Origin: Henckelia pumila
Lineage: Eukaryota > Streptophyta > Magnoliopsida > Lamiales > Gesneriaceae
DNA: 64,000 nt
NCBI RefSeq assembly: GCF_033568475.1
Contig: NC_133123.1
Location: 868,001 to 932,000 of the forward strand
Direction: 5' to 3'
Shown here piece after piece: positions 32,992 to 44,459 of the stretch. A model generated the notes under the pieces. The model did no database searches, was not told the origin of the DNA, and worked only from the letters and a program-made list of their open reading frames with translations. A program made the translations under genes and the position numbers. Positions within the stretch are counted from its first letter, which is position 1, and each line of letters opens with the position of its first letter.

Positions 32992-33188
32992 CTTTCAAAG
33001 ATAAGGGCGATCGGAAAAATAGTGGAGGCCGCGAAAATGAGACGATAAGCGACAAGAACTCGAATGTGCATGTTGTCATTGGTTGCCATTCTGTACAACA
33101 GGTTGACAACGGTTGCAGCAATTTGCAGTACGTAGCACCATCATCATTGTCGGCTTCAGGAGTTGCATCGCGTTGTACAATCGCCTTA
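32992..33188 (-). pseudogene. WAT1 exon fragment, copy A right (inverted)
   Basis: Reverse-complement counterpart of 32594-32787. The start codon region is altered (ATG lost), and a short rearranged segment near 33118-33145 replaces part of the exon. With the left arm it would form a long hairpin RNA if transcribed. Confidence 0.75.
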
Positions 33189-33378
33189 TTCTGGTTGCTA
33201 CGTAGCTTTGATTTTGATTTTGAGCAGATTCTAATATATTATAACATATGATGAGAGCCACCCAATCAAATTCATGTTCTGTGTCGGATACAAGTAATTT
33301 GTAGAGAAAACTATTGTGTATATATGGCGTACGTGGTGACATTTAAAGAGAATGTTAGAGACATAAGCTTCTACATAG

Positions 33379-33383
33379 ATATG
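33379..33383. repeat. TSD of Tat-type element, left
   Basis: atatg, identical to 43526-43530. Confidence 0.9.
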
Positions 33384-33971
33384 TGATGATGTCGTAATTT
33401 TACCTTGGGTTCGGTCTGGTAGAATGGATCCTTCAAATCCTTAATGAAGCAGGTCGGGTCGGGTATGACGAAACTGCACAAGCAACAGCTAGGTCAAAGG
33501 GACGCCGAAAGTGTTTTCGGCGTAACCCCTCCGATGCCTAAGTCAGTATCTTGAAGGCAGAGGGTATGATTAATGCGAAAACTAAAAGATATGAATATGT
33601 GAATGTCAAGTGAGTAATGAATAATGAATAATACCTGTATTTATAGTAAAAATAGAATAAGTTACCTAGTCGAATTATAACATGTTAGGGAGTAGGACTC
33701 CTCACTCATTGGTCCCTTTGTAAGCTTATCTCTATCTCATAAATATTTGATAAGATCTAAGCTTATCTCGTATATATCAAAATCCCACTTGAATTAGAAA
33801 AAGATTGTACATGGCCCATTAAAGCATAACCTAGCTCGGCCCCTTATGACCAGCCCAGGTCATGACAAAGCCCAACATAGCTTTGGACTGGACTGGACCC
33901 TACCACCTTGGGCTATGCTAGGTAAACCCATTATAAACGGGCTCGGGTGGAAATATTTTATCGAGGTAACA
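33384..33971 (-). repeat. 3' LTR of Tat-type element
   Basis: TGATGATGTCG to GAGGTAACA on the plus strand. Flanked inward by a purine-rich tract on the minus strand (TTAGGGAGGTACTAT, 33972-33986). Confidence 0.92.
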
Positions 33972-34235
33972 ATAGTACCTCCCTAACTGGTCTAAAAGAA
34001 GAATGAGTTTAGACCAATTACTCAGTCCTGACCCCGTTCTATACAGGCTTTGTACAGACAGCCCAGAATTGAATCCACGAGATGTGTTTCTTTGAACGGT
34101 CCAGATCAAGATCCGCGTGATGTGCTTTTAATGGACGGCTCAGATGTCTCAGGACGGTTCATCTATCGAAGCCAAAAACCTTGACTTGTCCCGTCCCGAG
34201 CCGTAGATCCAGTAAAAAATCAACGGTCCAGATCG

Positions 34236-34290
34236 ATTCACCACCTCTATATATATACTAGGCGGTAAAAATTTATTTTTTCACCTTTCA
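34236..34290 (+). promoter_or_regulatory. Candidate promoter for the antisense gene
   Basis: A TATA-like CTATATATATA lies at about 34245-34255 on the plus strand, some 180 bp before the start codon at 34436. It points away from the 3' LTR and opposite to gag-pol. Inferred only from sequence and position. Confidence 0.4.
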
Positions 34291-34435
34291 CTCTCGTACT
34301 GTTACGCTGCAAAAATTTCAAGAGCCCTCCCGACCTGGACTGCGCAATCCTGAGCTGCCTTTATCGTTTGTGTCAATCCCGGGCTACAACTCTCTCACCT
34401 GTAAGTCCTACCGTCCTTATACTAGGTTGATTAAT

Positions 34436-36446
34436 ATGTCCTCCCCAGACGAGACTTCTGTTCGGGAAATAGTAGCCTTTTTTGAAGCATCCAATTCTCC
34501 TTCTAACAACCCCGAGCCCTCCGATTCCAATAATCCAAGCTCAGAGCTGGATCTGTCGGAGACTCGTATAGAAAAATTAAAGCGATTGCACAAACTCAGG
34601 TCGGATAAAGCCCGATTATCTGCCAAAGGGAAACAATGGTATGAAGTCCTAGCCTCCCATCTAAGTCCAGACCTAGGTCCCCTCATCAGGGAGAAATCGG
34701 GAATGCCCGATACCTATGATCTTATAATCCCGGGCCGTAAAGACCGGGCTCACAGACCCCCTCCTAATTTCTTGAGCTTCAGCCTAGATCAAATCAAGAT
34801 GGGTTTAAGATTTCCAGTCCCGAACTGCATTTCCTACTTATGTCAATACTTTTGTGTGTGCCCGAGTCAATTATCCCCGAACTCTTTTAGTTCAATTCTA
34901 TCATTAGGTGTACTTTTCTGTTTCTTCCGAATTCCCTTAGACATAGGAAATTTCATTTACTTCTTGCAAATTAAGAAAACCGCCCCGGGCCGCTTCTATA
35001 TTTCCATGCGACCCGAATACCCCTTTCTGAAGGGTAAGCCTAGCTCCCACAAAGGCTGGACAAACAGATACTTTTTTGTCAACCCCAACCAGCCATGGGA
35101 ATGCCGGTCTAACTGGGCTATGAACTTTACCAGTCCTGAACTGCCAGCTTTACCTACTCACAACTTTACCAATTTTATCAATACCATGTCTGCGCAAACT
35201 TTTGATATTGAGAGCCTGATTGAGGAGGATCTGCTCTGTCATTATGGCTTCAGTGGGAAGGGAGTAGAGATCCAAGGGGATGTAGGTAGTACCCTTGTAC
35301 CCGTGCTATCCTTATCTTAGACTGATTCCCCTTATGCCTTTGATTTACCGTATTTTTATATATGTATACATTTTTTTATTTTTAGACGACAGGATCAAAT
35401 CTGCCGCTATGCCTGCCAACTTCAGAGTTGCACTGAAGAACTTGAAGAGGAAGAAAACAGAGGACAGTGAGGCCAGAACTCATCCCGAACCTCCTCCCCC
35501 TGAACAGTCAAAAAAGAAAGCTTCCAAACCAAGGAAAAGCCCAGCGCCAATCTTCCCGAGCTTGAACAGCCGTCCCTTGTTTCCTCGTCCCGAGCCCGTG
35601 GCAAAGAACCCATAATAGAGTTCGGGTCCCTACCTGACGCTGAACCTCAGGGAATGCCAGATCAGCCCGGGGTTCCAGAGATGTCATTTTTCTCGAAGCC
35701 CGACCCCCAAGGGTGCCTAGGCATAATGCAGAACCTGATTTCTCGTTCTGATTTAAAAATCCTTCAAGGAGTGCCTACCTTGGAGGCTGAACAGAACTTC
35801 GCTCTTGCATCCCTGCAGGTATATTGCATTTTTCGATCTTACCTTGTATACGGAGCTGTCATGTACCGAGCTGGGTTTTAACCTTCATGTTTTCACAGGC
35901 TCTAGCTTGGGGAGGGGAGATCACCAGCCGAGCTTTCAAAGACCGGGAGGAACACAACCTGAACCAGGAGGCCTTTGTTGCTCGGATTTCTGAGCTCACA
36001 CGAAAAACCCGGGAAATGAAGGCTGATCATGATGAAAAGGTGACCGAGATGAGGGTGGAGATTGAATCCATACGGGATGCTCTGGAGGCTGCTCATAAAA
36101 AACTGCCGAGCTGGAAGTGGACAAGATTGAACTAAAGAACCAAGTACGGGCCCTGACTCGGGAACTTGAGGCTGCGAAGGAGGTCGGGAAAAGAGAATTC
36201 TTGAATTCCGCTGATTTTGCTAACGCCGTAGCTGAGAAGGCAGCTACTTTTTTTGACGAGGGTTTTAAGGGGTGCTTAGCCCAGTTCAGGGCTAATGGGT
36301 ATTCAGAGACCGAGCACCCCGCCCTTTTCCTGGACTGTTCCAAGGCCCTAGATGACATGCCTGATGAGGACTCCGAGGAGGCCGGGCCGGAGAGAACAAC
36401 AAGTCCCGGCCAAAACTCAAGGCCACAGGATGCCCCCACCCCTTGA
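34436..36446 (+). pseudogene. Antisense gene of Tat element (Transposase_28-like), spliced, damaged
   Basis: Plus-strand gene opposite to gag-pol. Exon 1 from ATG 34436 holds IKMGLRFPVPN, then CPSQLSPNSF, and WTNRYFFVNP, as in the 'putative gypsy type transposon' family (Pfam Transposase_28, from memory). It runs to about 35288, with intron end TTTTTAG at 35385. Exon 2 runs to 35818; a second intron 35819-35898 has GTATAT and TTTCACAG ends. Exon 3 to 36446 is Glu/Lys/Arg-rich and coiled-coil-like. Single-base frame slips occur near 35530 and 36108. Function of these antisense ORFs is unknown. Confidence 0.65.
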
Positions 36447-36619
36447 TTATTTCTTCTTCCTGCTCTGAATTGTCTAAAAACATGATATGAATGATACCCT
36501 GCGTGGTCATCGATTTTTGTTATTGCCCAGGTCGGGCTGATACATTGTTGCTATGAATGAACGTTTATTTCTTATTCTATTTTTAGTTCGGGTTTCTTTA
36601 AAAAATGCGAGAAATTTTA

Positions 36620-36880
36620 CCAAGTCCGACTATTTTAAGGCCCCGATCTGCGTGTGCCCGGACTGTTTTAATAACTGAAACCAAACTTATCATGAAAGTT
36701 TATAAGATCCCGACCTATATGTACCCGGACTGGTTTAATAACTGAAGCCAGACTTATGAGTTTTATAAAGCCCGACCTATATGTGCCCGAACTGACTTAA
36801 TAACAGAACAAACATGCAAGTTTATAAAGTCCCGACTTATATATGCCCGAACTGACTTAATTACGGCACGACGATAATGA
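36620..36880. repeat. Tandem repeat of about 62-66 bp, four copies
   Basis: Units carry CCCGACCTATATGTGCCCG, then ACTGACTTAATAAC and AAGTTTATAAAG, diverging gradually from copy to copy. Lies just downstream of the antisense gene and upstream (plus strand) of the 45-bp array. No coding role seen. Confidence 0.75.
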
Positions 36881-36959
36881 ATTTGTTCAACCTTAATTCA
36901 GCCCTTGAGATCGATCCATATTTAAACTTTTAAGTTCTAAGTACCGTTAATGGAAATTG

Positions 36960-37615
36960 TTTTAATGCTAGACCTGCTTACTACCGAAGTAGTTGATGTG
37001 CTGGACCTGCTCAGCTATTAAGCTCTAATACTGATATGGGTTTTAAGTTCCAGACCTGCCTGGGCTTTGAGACCACTGATGTGGATTTTGAGTTCCAGAC
37101 CTGCCTGGGCTTTGAGACCACTGATGTGGATTTTGAGTGCCAGACCTGCCTGGGCTTTTGAGACCACTGATGTGGATTTTGAGTGCCAGACCTGCCTGGG
37201 CTTTGAGACCACTGATGTGGATTTTGAGTGCCAGACCTGCCTGGGCTTTGAGACCACTGATGTGGATTTTGAGTGCCAGACCTGCCTGGGCTTTGAGACC
37301 ACTGATGTGGATTTTGAGTGCCAGACCTGCCTGGGCTTTTGAGACCACTGATGTGGATTTTGAGTGCCAGACCTGCCTGGGCTTTGAGACCACTGATGTG
37401 GATTTTAAGTGCCAGACCTGCCTGGGCTTTGAGACCACTGATGTGGATTTTTAGTGCCAGACCTGCCTGGGCTTTGAGACCACTGATGTGGATTTTGAGT
37501 GCCAGACCTGCCTGGGCTTTTGAGACCACTGATGTGGATTTTGAGTGCCAGACCTGCCTGGGCTTTGAGACCACTGATGTGGATTTTGAGTGCCAGACCT
37601 GCCTGGGCTTTTGCA
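36960..37615. repeat. 45-bp tandem repeat array
   Basis: About 12 near-identical units (GAGACCACTGATGTGG, then ATTTTGAGTGCCAGACC, then TGCCTGGGCTTT). Some are 46 bp through an extra T after GGGCTTT. Degenerate copies start at about 36960. Because 45 is a multiple of 3, several frames stay open on both strands; these repetitive ORFs are not genes. Hypervariable repeats between pol and 3' LTR are known from Tat elements and can seed satellites. Confidence 0.92.
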
Positions 37616-37803
37616 AGGTATGTTTCTCAAGAAATTGTTTTATAAAAACAGACCAAAACTTTTCAGCGCCATATTTCCAAAATAAAATTGACACTAGACA
37701 GGAATGATCCTAATGTAAACAAGAAAACTTCAAAAATATAAATAACTGGTTAAGTGCCAGTTTAGTGAAAAATAGATAACATGATGAGGCCCGAACTGAG
37801 CTG

Positions 37804-38757
37804 TTAGGGATAATATTTTTTCAAGTGCTGAGCGTTCCATGGCCTTTTTCCCTTTTTACCTTGAGCATCTTCCAAGTAATATGCGGCTACTCCGGCTTTT
37901 CCTATCACTTTGAATGGGCCTTCATACTTGGCTTCTAACTTTCCTCGTTCCCCTTGATGTTGTATTTTTCGCATAACCAGGTCTCCCTCTTGGAAAACCT
38001 TGGGGTATACTCTTTTGTTGTATGCTTGGGTCATTCGTTTGCGATAGGCCGCTAGCCTAATTGCGGCTCGGGACCTGTTTTCTTCGAGTAAATCTAGATC
38101 CATTGCTCGTAATTCTTGATTGTTTTCCCCATATGCCATGATTCTTGCACTCTCTTGCCCTATCTCTGCTGGGAGCACAGCTTCAGTCCCGTATACCATG
38201 CTGAAAGGGGTTTCACCTGTACCGGACCGAGTTGTAGTTCGATAGGACCACAATACGGAAGGGAGCTCATCTGCCCACTTGCCCTTAGCCGCATCCAGTC
38301 GTGTCTTGAGAGCTTGGACTATCGTTCTATTGGTAACTTTGACCTGTCCATTCCCCTGTGGATACGCGACAGAGGTGAAAACCTATTCAATCTTCATTTC
38401 TTGACACCATGCTCGGACTTTAGATCCACAGAACTGTCGCCCATTGTCTGATACTAGCCTGCGAGGGATCCCAAAGCGACATACTATATTTTTCCATAAA
38501 AAATTGAGCACTTCGTTCTTCGTAATCTTCGCAAGGGGTTCGGCCTCCACCCATTTGGAAAAGTAATCGACTGCGACCAACAAAAATTTCCTTTGTCCTG
38601 TGCTAACAGGGAATGGCCCTACTATGTCCATCCCCCATTGGTCAAAAGGGCAAGCAGCCACCACTGCCTTCATGTATTCTGCAGGTCTCCACTGTAGGTT
38701 AGCGTGTCTTTGGCAATTATAGCACGAATGAACCAGATCTGAGGAGTCTTTGCGCAT
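37804..38757 (-). pseudogene. Integrase (Tat element)
   Basis: 38383-38757 has the finger remnant CYNCQRHANLQ, then the core (GMDIVGPFP, VDYFSKWVEAEP, LVSDNGRQF). A stop at 38383 is followed by the same frame at 37804-38253 with the end of the core and the C-terminal domain (VYGTEAVLPAEIG, then GDLVMRKI, KYEGPFKV). There is no chromodomain, as in Tat/Athila lineages. It ends in KRPWNAQHLKKYYP. Confidence 0.9.
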
Positions 38758-38844
38758 AGTAGGCCAAAAGAAACCAGCAAGAAGAGCTTTGCGAGCTAGG
38801 GCAAGACTGCCCAGGTGACTTCCGCAAGACCCTTCATGAATTTC

Positions 38845-40596
38845 TCATAATACGTAATTTGCCTCGTCAGGGCCTAAACACTTTAACAAGGGCTGAGAGA
38901 AAGATCTCTTGAACAAAATTTGATCGATCATGACGAAGCGAAGAGCCCTTCTTTTTACTTCCTTGGCCTTTTTGTTATCATTTGGTAATTCCTTCTTAGT
39001 CAGATATGTGTGTATGTCATATCTCCAATCCCCTTCTGGTACTTGAGTTAGCATATCATCAAGAGTTTCCAACTGAGACACAAGTTCCCGACCTGCAATA
39101 ATGGGATCAGGCCGATCATTCAATGCACTAGCTAGGCGAGCCAAATGGTCGGCCTTGATGTTCTCAGCTCGGGAGATGAGCTCTAAATTCAGCTCGGTGA
39201 ATCCTTCCTTAGCTGTGTCTAATGCCTTAACATATTTCCTCATTTTATCATCTTTGATCTCAAACCTTCCGTTGCTCTGCTGAATAGCTAGTTGGGAATC
39301 GGAATATAGAGTAGCCCGGGAGATACCCAAATTTCGTGCTGCCTTAAGTCCGAGTAGCAATACCTCATATTCTGCTTCATTGTTAGAGGCTCTGAAGTCC
39401 AATCTGATTGATATATTAGTTTCTTCACCCCAAGGTGAGATGATCACGATTCCAGCTCCGCTCCCTGACTGACATGATGACCCATCTACAAAAATCTTCC
39501 ATAGCTCTTTTTGTTCTAGCTGGACTGTCTCTGCCAAGAAGTCAGCCAGGGCTTGAGCTTTTATAGCTGTCCGAGGTTCAAACTTGAGATCGTACTCACT
39601 CAATTCTGTGATCCATCTGACCAGTCTACCTGATGCATCTGGATTAGTTGCAATTTTTTCCAGGACGCTATTGGTGAGCACGGTGATGGGATGTGACAGA
39701 AAGTAAGGCCGTAATTTTTTTGCGGTGATTACCAGAGCTAAGGCAAGTTTTTCTTGGGTTAAATAATTGAGCTCGGCTCCCTTCAAGACATGACTCACAA
39801 AATAAACAGGCTGATGATTTGCCCCGTCCTTCTTGACCAGGACTGAACTGGCTGCTCGGGGTGTGACTGCCAGATATAGGAACAACTCTTCCCCTGGAAT
39901 AGGCTTATTCAGCACGGGCAATTGTTTTAAATAGGTCTTCAAATCCTGGAAGGCCTTCTCACTTTCCTCATTCCATTCGAAATTTTTGGTCTTTCGCAGT
40001 GCCTTGAAGAAGGATAAACTTTTATCTGCAGATCTTCTTATAAACCGGGCTAATGCGGTAATTCTTCCTGTCAGCCTTTGTACTTCCTGTACATTTCTGG
40101 GTGAGCTCATAGAAATGATAGCTTGGACTTTTTCAGGATTTGCCTCAATTCCCCTTCTCGTAACCATATAACCTAGGAATTTACCAGCCCGGACTCCAAA
40201 AGTACACTTGCTAGGGTTTAGCCTCAATTGATAATTTCTCAATGTCTGAAATGTTTGAGCCAGGTCGGTGATGAACTGGTCTGCAGTTCGGGTTTTGATC
40301 AGGATATCATCAACGTATACCTCAATGTTTTTCCCAATTTGTTGCTCGAACCCTTTGTCCATTAGTCTCTGATATGTTGCCCCGGCATTTTTGAGTCCAA
40401 ACGGCATGACCACATAGCAATAAGTTCCAGTTGATGTGACAAAACTCACTTTGTCTTTGTCCTCTTTTGCCAAGGGAATTTGGTGATATCCCTGATAAGC
40501 ATCCAAAAAACTGAGTAATTCATGCCCTGCAGTCGAATCAACCAGCTGATCGATTCTAGGTAGGGGGTAACAATCTTTAGGGCATGCTTTATTCAA
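38845..40596 (-). pseudogene. Reverse transcriptase, RNase H and second RNase H (Tat element)
   Basis: 583 codons. RT palm with YVDDILIKT and the thumb, then the retroviral-type RNase H-like connection (LFLYLAVTPRAASSVL, where catalytic residues are degenerate). A second RNase H beginning KIFVDGSSCQSGSGAGIVI includes SNNEAEYEVLLLGLK and the last active-site D (ENIKADHLARLAS). The second, archaeal-type RNase H is a known hallmark of the Tat lineage. It is separated from the upstream part by TGA at 40600-40602 (CGA to TGA type). Confidence 0.9.
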
Positions 40597-40599
40597 ATC

Positions 40600-42312
40600 T
40601 CAAAAATCTACACACATGCGCCATTTTCCCGTAGACTTTGGAACTAGGACTATGTTGGACAACCAGGTCGGGAAGTGGATTTCTTCAATGTGCCCCGCCT
40701 TGAGTAACTCGTCCACTTGCTCCTTTATTACTGCATCCTTTTTAGGACCAAAGTGTCGTTTCTTTTGAATAATAGGGCGATAACCTTTTATCACATTGAG
40801 CTTGTGTTCTGATATTTCCCGATGGACCCCTACCAGGTCTGAAACTGACCATGCAAAGACGTCTTTATTTTTTTGCAGGCATTCCAGCAGTGTTCGCTTC
40901 AACTCTGCTTCCAGGGTTCGAGCAATTTTTACTACCCCGAAAGGAGGGGAGATTATTACTTCTTCAGTTTCTTCTTCAGTGGTGACAGATGTGTCTTCTA
41001 TCAAGTTGATTTTTTCCATGCCAGAAATTCCAGGTCGGTCGACGTTGTCAGTCCTGGCTACTTTTTTCTCTATTCTGACCTCCTCCACATAACACTTGCG
41101 CGAAATAACTTGATCACCTTGCACCTCCCCAACCTCATTACCCACTGGGAATTTCATTTTCTGATGCAGAGCTGATGCCATAGCCATGAAAGTGGTCATG
41201 GCAGGTCTGCCTAGTATAGCATTATAAGCGGATGGGGCGTCCACTATAATGAAACTTACAATTTGGGTTTTGCGAGTGTTGTTTTTTCCAAGAGTTAAGG
41301 GTAGGTGGACTAATCCAACAGGTCGGATGGCATGACCCGTGAAACCAAAGAGTGATGTTACCACAGGCTCCATCTTGTACTGTCCCAAATCCATTTGATT
41401 TATTGCTTCTTGGAATAAAACATTGACTGAACTGCCTGAATCCACGAATATCCGAGCTACGTCATAGTTTGCGACTGTGGCCCTTATTACCAGCGCATCG
41501 TTATGGTTGCTGGAAACCCCTTTCAAATCTTCTGGACCAAAGGAGAGGGTCAGGCCAGTATGGAAGATTTGATTCCCAATCTCCATATTTATTAATTTTC
41601 TACTGCTAGTTTTCCTAGCTCGATTGGAATCTCCGTCAGTAGGGCCTCCAGAAATCATGTTTATAATTCCTCTAGCAGGCGGAGCTGGTCTTTGATGAGC
41701 TCGGTCATCGTCGGGCTGGCCCTGATTCGGGTGATTGAAATCTTCATGGGGAGGAGCAGTCCTGGCTCTTTGCCTTGGTCTTTCTTGCTGTCTCTTGTTC
41801 AGGCGATATCCCTCTTGACGGGTCAATATATTTTTTAATTCAGCATGTTGTTGTATTATTCTTTCAATCTCTTGATCTAATTGACGACAGTTCTCAGTAA
41901 TATGCCCATACTCATTATGAAAGTGACAATATTTATCTGATTCCCTGTTCCGAGGTCCCTTCTCAGTCCATGGAGGCCTTTGTGTGAGCTTCCGATCATC
42001 ACAAATTTGGAGGGCTCGGACTTTACTCATGCGCAAGGGAGTGAAAGAGCTGAATTCTCCCAACAGCGCAGGTCGGAATGGTTGTCCCATTCCTGTCCCA
42101 TTGCTCGGAACCCTATTGCCCTTTGGACTTTTTGGTCGCTCCCTCTTCACAGCCGCTCGCGAGACCTGAATCTCTTCCATATTGACATATTTCTCAGCTC
42201 GGGCAAGTAATTCCTCATACGTCTCCGGCGGCCTTTTTATTAAAGATTTAAGAAAATCTTTTGTATCCAGCCCTTGCATGAATGCGCTGATGAGCAGGTC
42301 TGGGGTAGCCAT
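40600..42312 (-). pseudogene. Gag C-terminus, protease, RT N-terminus (Tat element)
   Basis: Gag with the Cys/His segment CHFHNEYGHITENCRQL (about residues 130-146), then a basic linker. The protease has IFVDSGSSVNVLF near residues 289-301. The RT N-terminus has WLSNIVLVPKSTGKWRMCVDF, where it stops. The frame is the same as the flanking segments, so only point nonsense changes separate them. Confidence 0.9.
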
Positions 42313-42327
42313 GGGTACCTCGAGAGC

Positions 42328-42897
42328 CTAGGCACTAAACCTTCGAATGTATGCCCTCAAATTTTCATGTTCCCGTTGTTTGATTGCAAAGAGACTGAAA
42401 GTAGTGGTAGGATGCTTTTTGCTACTAGCAAAGTGATGCAAAAAGGATTTGCTAAAATCCTTGAATTCCTTGATCTCCCTAGCGCGTAACGTATTGAACC
42501 ATTGCTGGGCTGGTCCTATGAGAGTAGTAAGGAAAGCCCTACACTTGATCGGATCCGAATATTTATGCAGCAGAGCTGCATTCTCGAAGCGTGCTAAATG
42601 TTCCTCTGGATCGCCTTTACCATCGTACTCCCTGACGTGGGGCAATTTAAATTGTTTGGGAAGGTCAGCGTCCAATATCTCCTGAGTAAAAGGAATGTTT
42701 CTGATTGTGGTAGCTAGGTACCCGGCCTGCTTCTTCCTGAGCTGCTCCATTTCTTCCTTCAATTTTTTGATCTCCTCAAGGTGGGCATTATGATCGGGGT
42801 GCGGAATATTTGCCTCATCCCTCTCTGCCAAAGCCCTCTGAACAGCCTGAGCTATTAACAACTCTAAATTAGGATGATTTCCATTCTGATCAGCCAT
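42328..42897 (-). pseudogene. Gag N-terminus (Tat element)
   Basis: Starts MADQNGNHPNLELLIAQAVQ about 20 bp from the PBS. Coiled coil at residues 45-60 (EEIKKLKEEMEQLRKK). The conserved retrotransposon gag block is PFTQEILDADLPKQFKLP then YDGKGDPEEHL. It ends at an in-frame TAG. Confidence 0.9.
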
Positions 42898-42917
42898 CGA
42901 AACTCTTTTTCTTCAAT

Positions 42918-42935
42918 TTCCCACAGACGGCGCCA
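42918..42935 (-). promoter_or_regulatory. PBS of Tat-type element
   Basis: The minus strand reads TGGCGCCGTCTGTGGGAA, two bases from the LTR. The tRNA identity (a non-Met tRNA) was not determined here. Confidence 0.8.
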
Positions 42936-42937
42936 AT

Positions 42938-43525
42938 TGATGATGTCGTAATTTTACCTTGGGTTCGGTCTGGTAGAATGGATCCTCCAAATCCTTAATG
43001 AAGCAGGTCGGGTCGGGTATGACGAAACTGCACAAGCAACAGCTAGGTCAAAGGGACGCCGAAAGTGTTTTCGGCGTGACCCCTCCGATGCCTAAGTCAG
43101 TATCTTGAAGGCAGAGGGTATGATTAATGCGAAAACTAAGAGATATGAGTATGTGAATGTCAAGTGAGTAATGAATAATGAATAATACCTGTATTTATAG
43201 TAAAAATAGAATAAGTTACCTAGTCGAATTATAACATGTTAGGGAGTAGGACTCCTCACTCATTGGTCCCTTTGTAAGCTTATCTCTATCTCATAAATAT
43301 TTGATAAGATCTAAGCTTATCTCGTATATATCAAAATCCCACTTGAATTAGAAAAAGATTGTACATGGCCCATTAAAGCATAACCTAGCTCGGCGCCTTA
43401 TGACCAGCTCAGGTCATGACAAAGCCCAACATAGCTTTGGACTGGACTGGACCCTACCACCTTAGGCTATGCTAGGTAAACCCATTATAAACGGGCTCGG
43501 GTGGAAATATTTTATCGAGGTAACA
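42938..43525 (-). repeat. 5' LTR of Tat-type element
   Basis: 588 bp, partner of 33384-33971. Followed by atatg TSD at 43526-43530. Confidence 0.92.
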
Positions 43526-43530
43526 ATATG

Positions 43531-43918
43531 ATAAATTAGTAATGAATTCGAAGTTTGTTTAGTCAAAACGGTTGATGGCTGATTGTATATATATGACGTG
43601 GTGACATTTATGGTTTTTTTTTTTTTTGCTAGAAAATGAAAAAGAAAAAGAAAAAGAAAAAGAAAAAGAAAAAGAAAAAGAAGCCATTTATATGTATCTT
43701 GACAAAATTGAAATAATTATATTAAAAACAATTTTTCAAGATGGGTATTACGAAAACGAAGGTTTTCCTATTTTCGAATTAATATCAGAAATAGAAATTG
43801 TTATTTTAATTATTATTTCATTGATAGTAAGGGTGTTCAAACTTTGAATAAAATTTAAAAAATCGTAAATCTAATACGAAAAAACAAAACACCGAATCGA
43901 AATAAAAATCAAAATTTG
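43531..43918 (-). repeat. Distal part of the right arm of WAT1 palindrome, copy A
   Basis: Reverse complement of 32240-32400 and 31640-31827, without the LTR fragment of the left arm. Contains a (GAAAAA)n microsatellite at about 43630-43682, which gives an artefactual Lys/Glu-rich frame. Confidence 0.8.
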
Positions 43919-44459
43919 ACGGATTAATTTTCATAATTATAATCAAACATGAATGCATTCAATATTTGTGATAATTCATTTTTCAACCTAAAACTGCATA
44001 CTGAAACCGAATACTATTTCTAGTCGGTTTAACCATATGTTAATTATTGGAGTGATCAAAATCTATTCCTAACCTTTCGACTCGGAATTAATTAACAAAC
44101 AAGTAATTAATTGATCAGGTTATTCACAGGACATAATTTAAATCCAATAATCAATAATTTGAAGAAAAATCTAAAAATCTCAAATCAAAATCCACATGTT
44201 CAACATAAAATTATTTGTCCCAATCTCGCCGTCTTTTTTGAAAAAAACTAATCAATAAACAAAAATATAGTTCAACTAAAAGTTTAATAATCAAAAGAAC
44301 AAGGGAAGAAAAACTCGAATGGAGCGTTCTTCAATCTCCAAGCCTTCTAGCCGCCGCCGCCTCTTTGATGCAATTCGAACCCCTTAATCACGCTCTGAAC
44401 TCTCTTATTTATATGTCTTTGAAAGCCCATAAAATAAAGCCCGGAAAGTTAAGAATTTT
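43919..44459. other. AT-rich spacer between repeat copies A and B
   Basis: No gene, transposon end or RNA gene recognised. A short Arg-rich stretch with GCCGCCGCC at 44351-44359 is isolated. Confidence 0.4.

Larger units (their letters stand above)
33384..43525 (-). mobile_element. Tat-lineage Ty3/gypsy retrotransposon
   Basis: LTRs of 588 bp at 33384-33971 and 42938-43525 show about ten or fewer differences by eye (roughly 98-99% identity), so the insertion is fairly recent. The PBS TGGCGCCGTCTGTGGGAA is at 42918-42935 (minus). Gag-pol is at 37804-42897, all in one frame with a handful of stops. An antisense gene and tandem repeats lie between pol and the 3' LTR. The extra RNase H, lack of a chromodomain and the antisense ORF fit the plant Tat lineage. 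It sits inside the right arm of the WAT1 palindrome. Confidence 0.9.

Noticed and set aside
36960-37615. CRISPR-like array
   Set aside because: Units are contiguous, with no unique spacers, and the context is a plant retrotransposon.
37011-37707. Long repetitive ORFs on both strands (90-227 codons)
   Set aside because: They are produced by the 45-bp tandem repeat, whose period is a multiple of three; no domain or start context.
43626-43847. Lys/Glu-rich ORF
   Set aside because: Made by a GAAAAA microsatellite inside a repeat arm.
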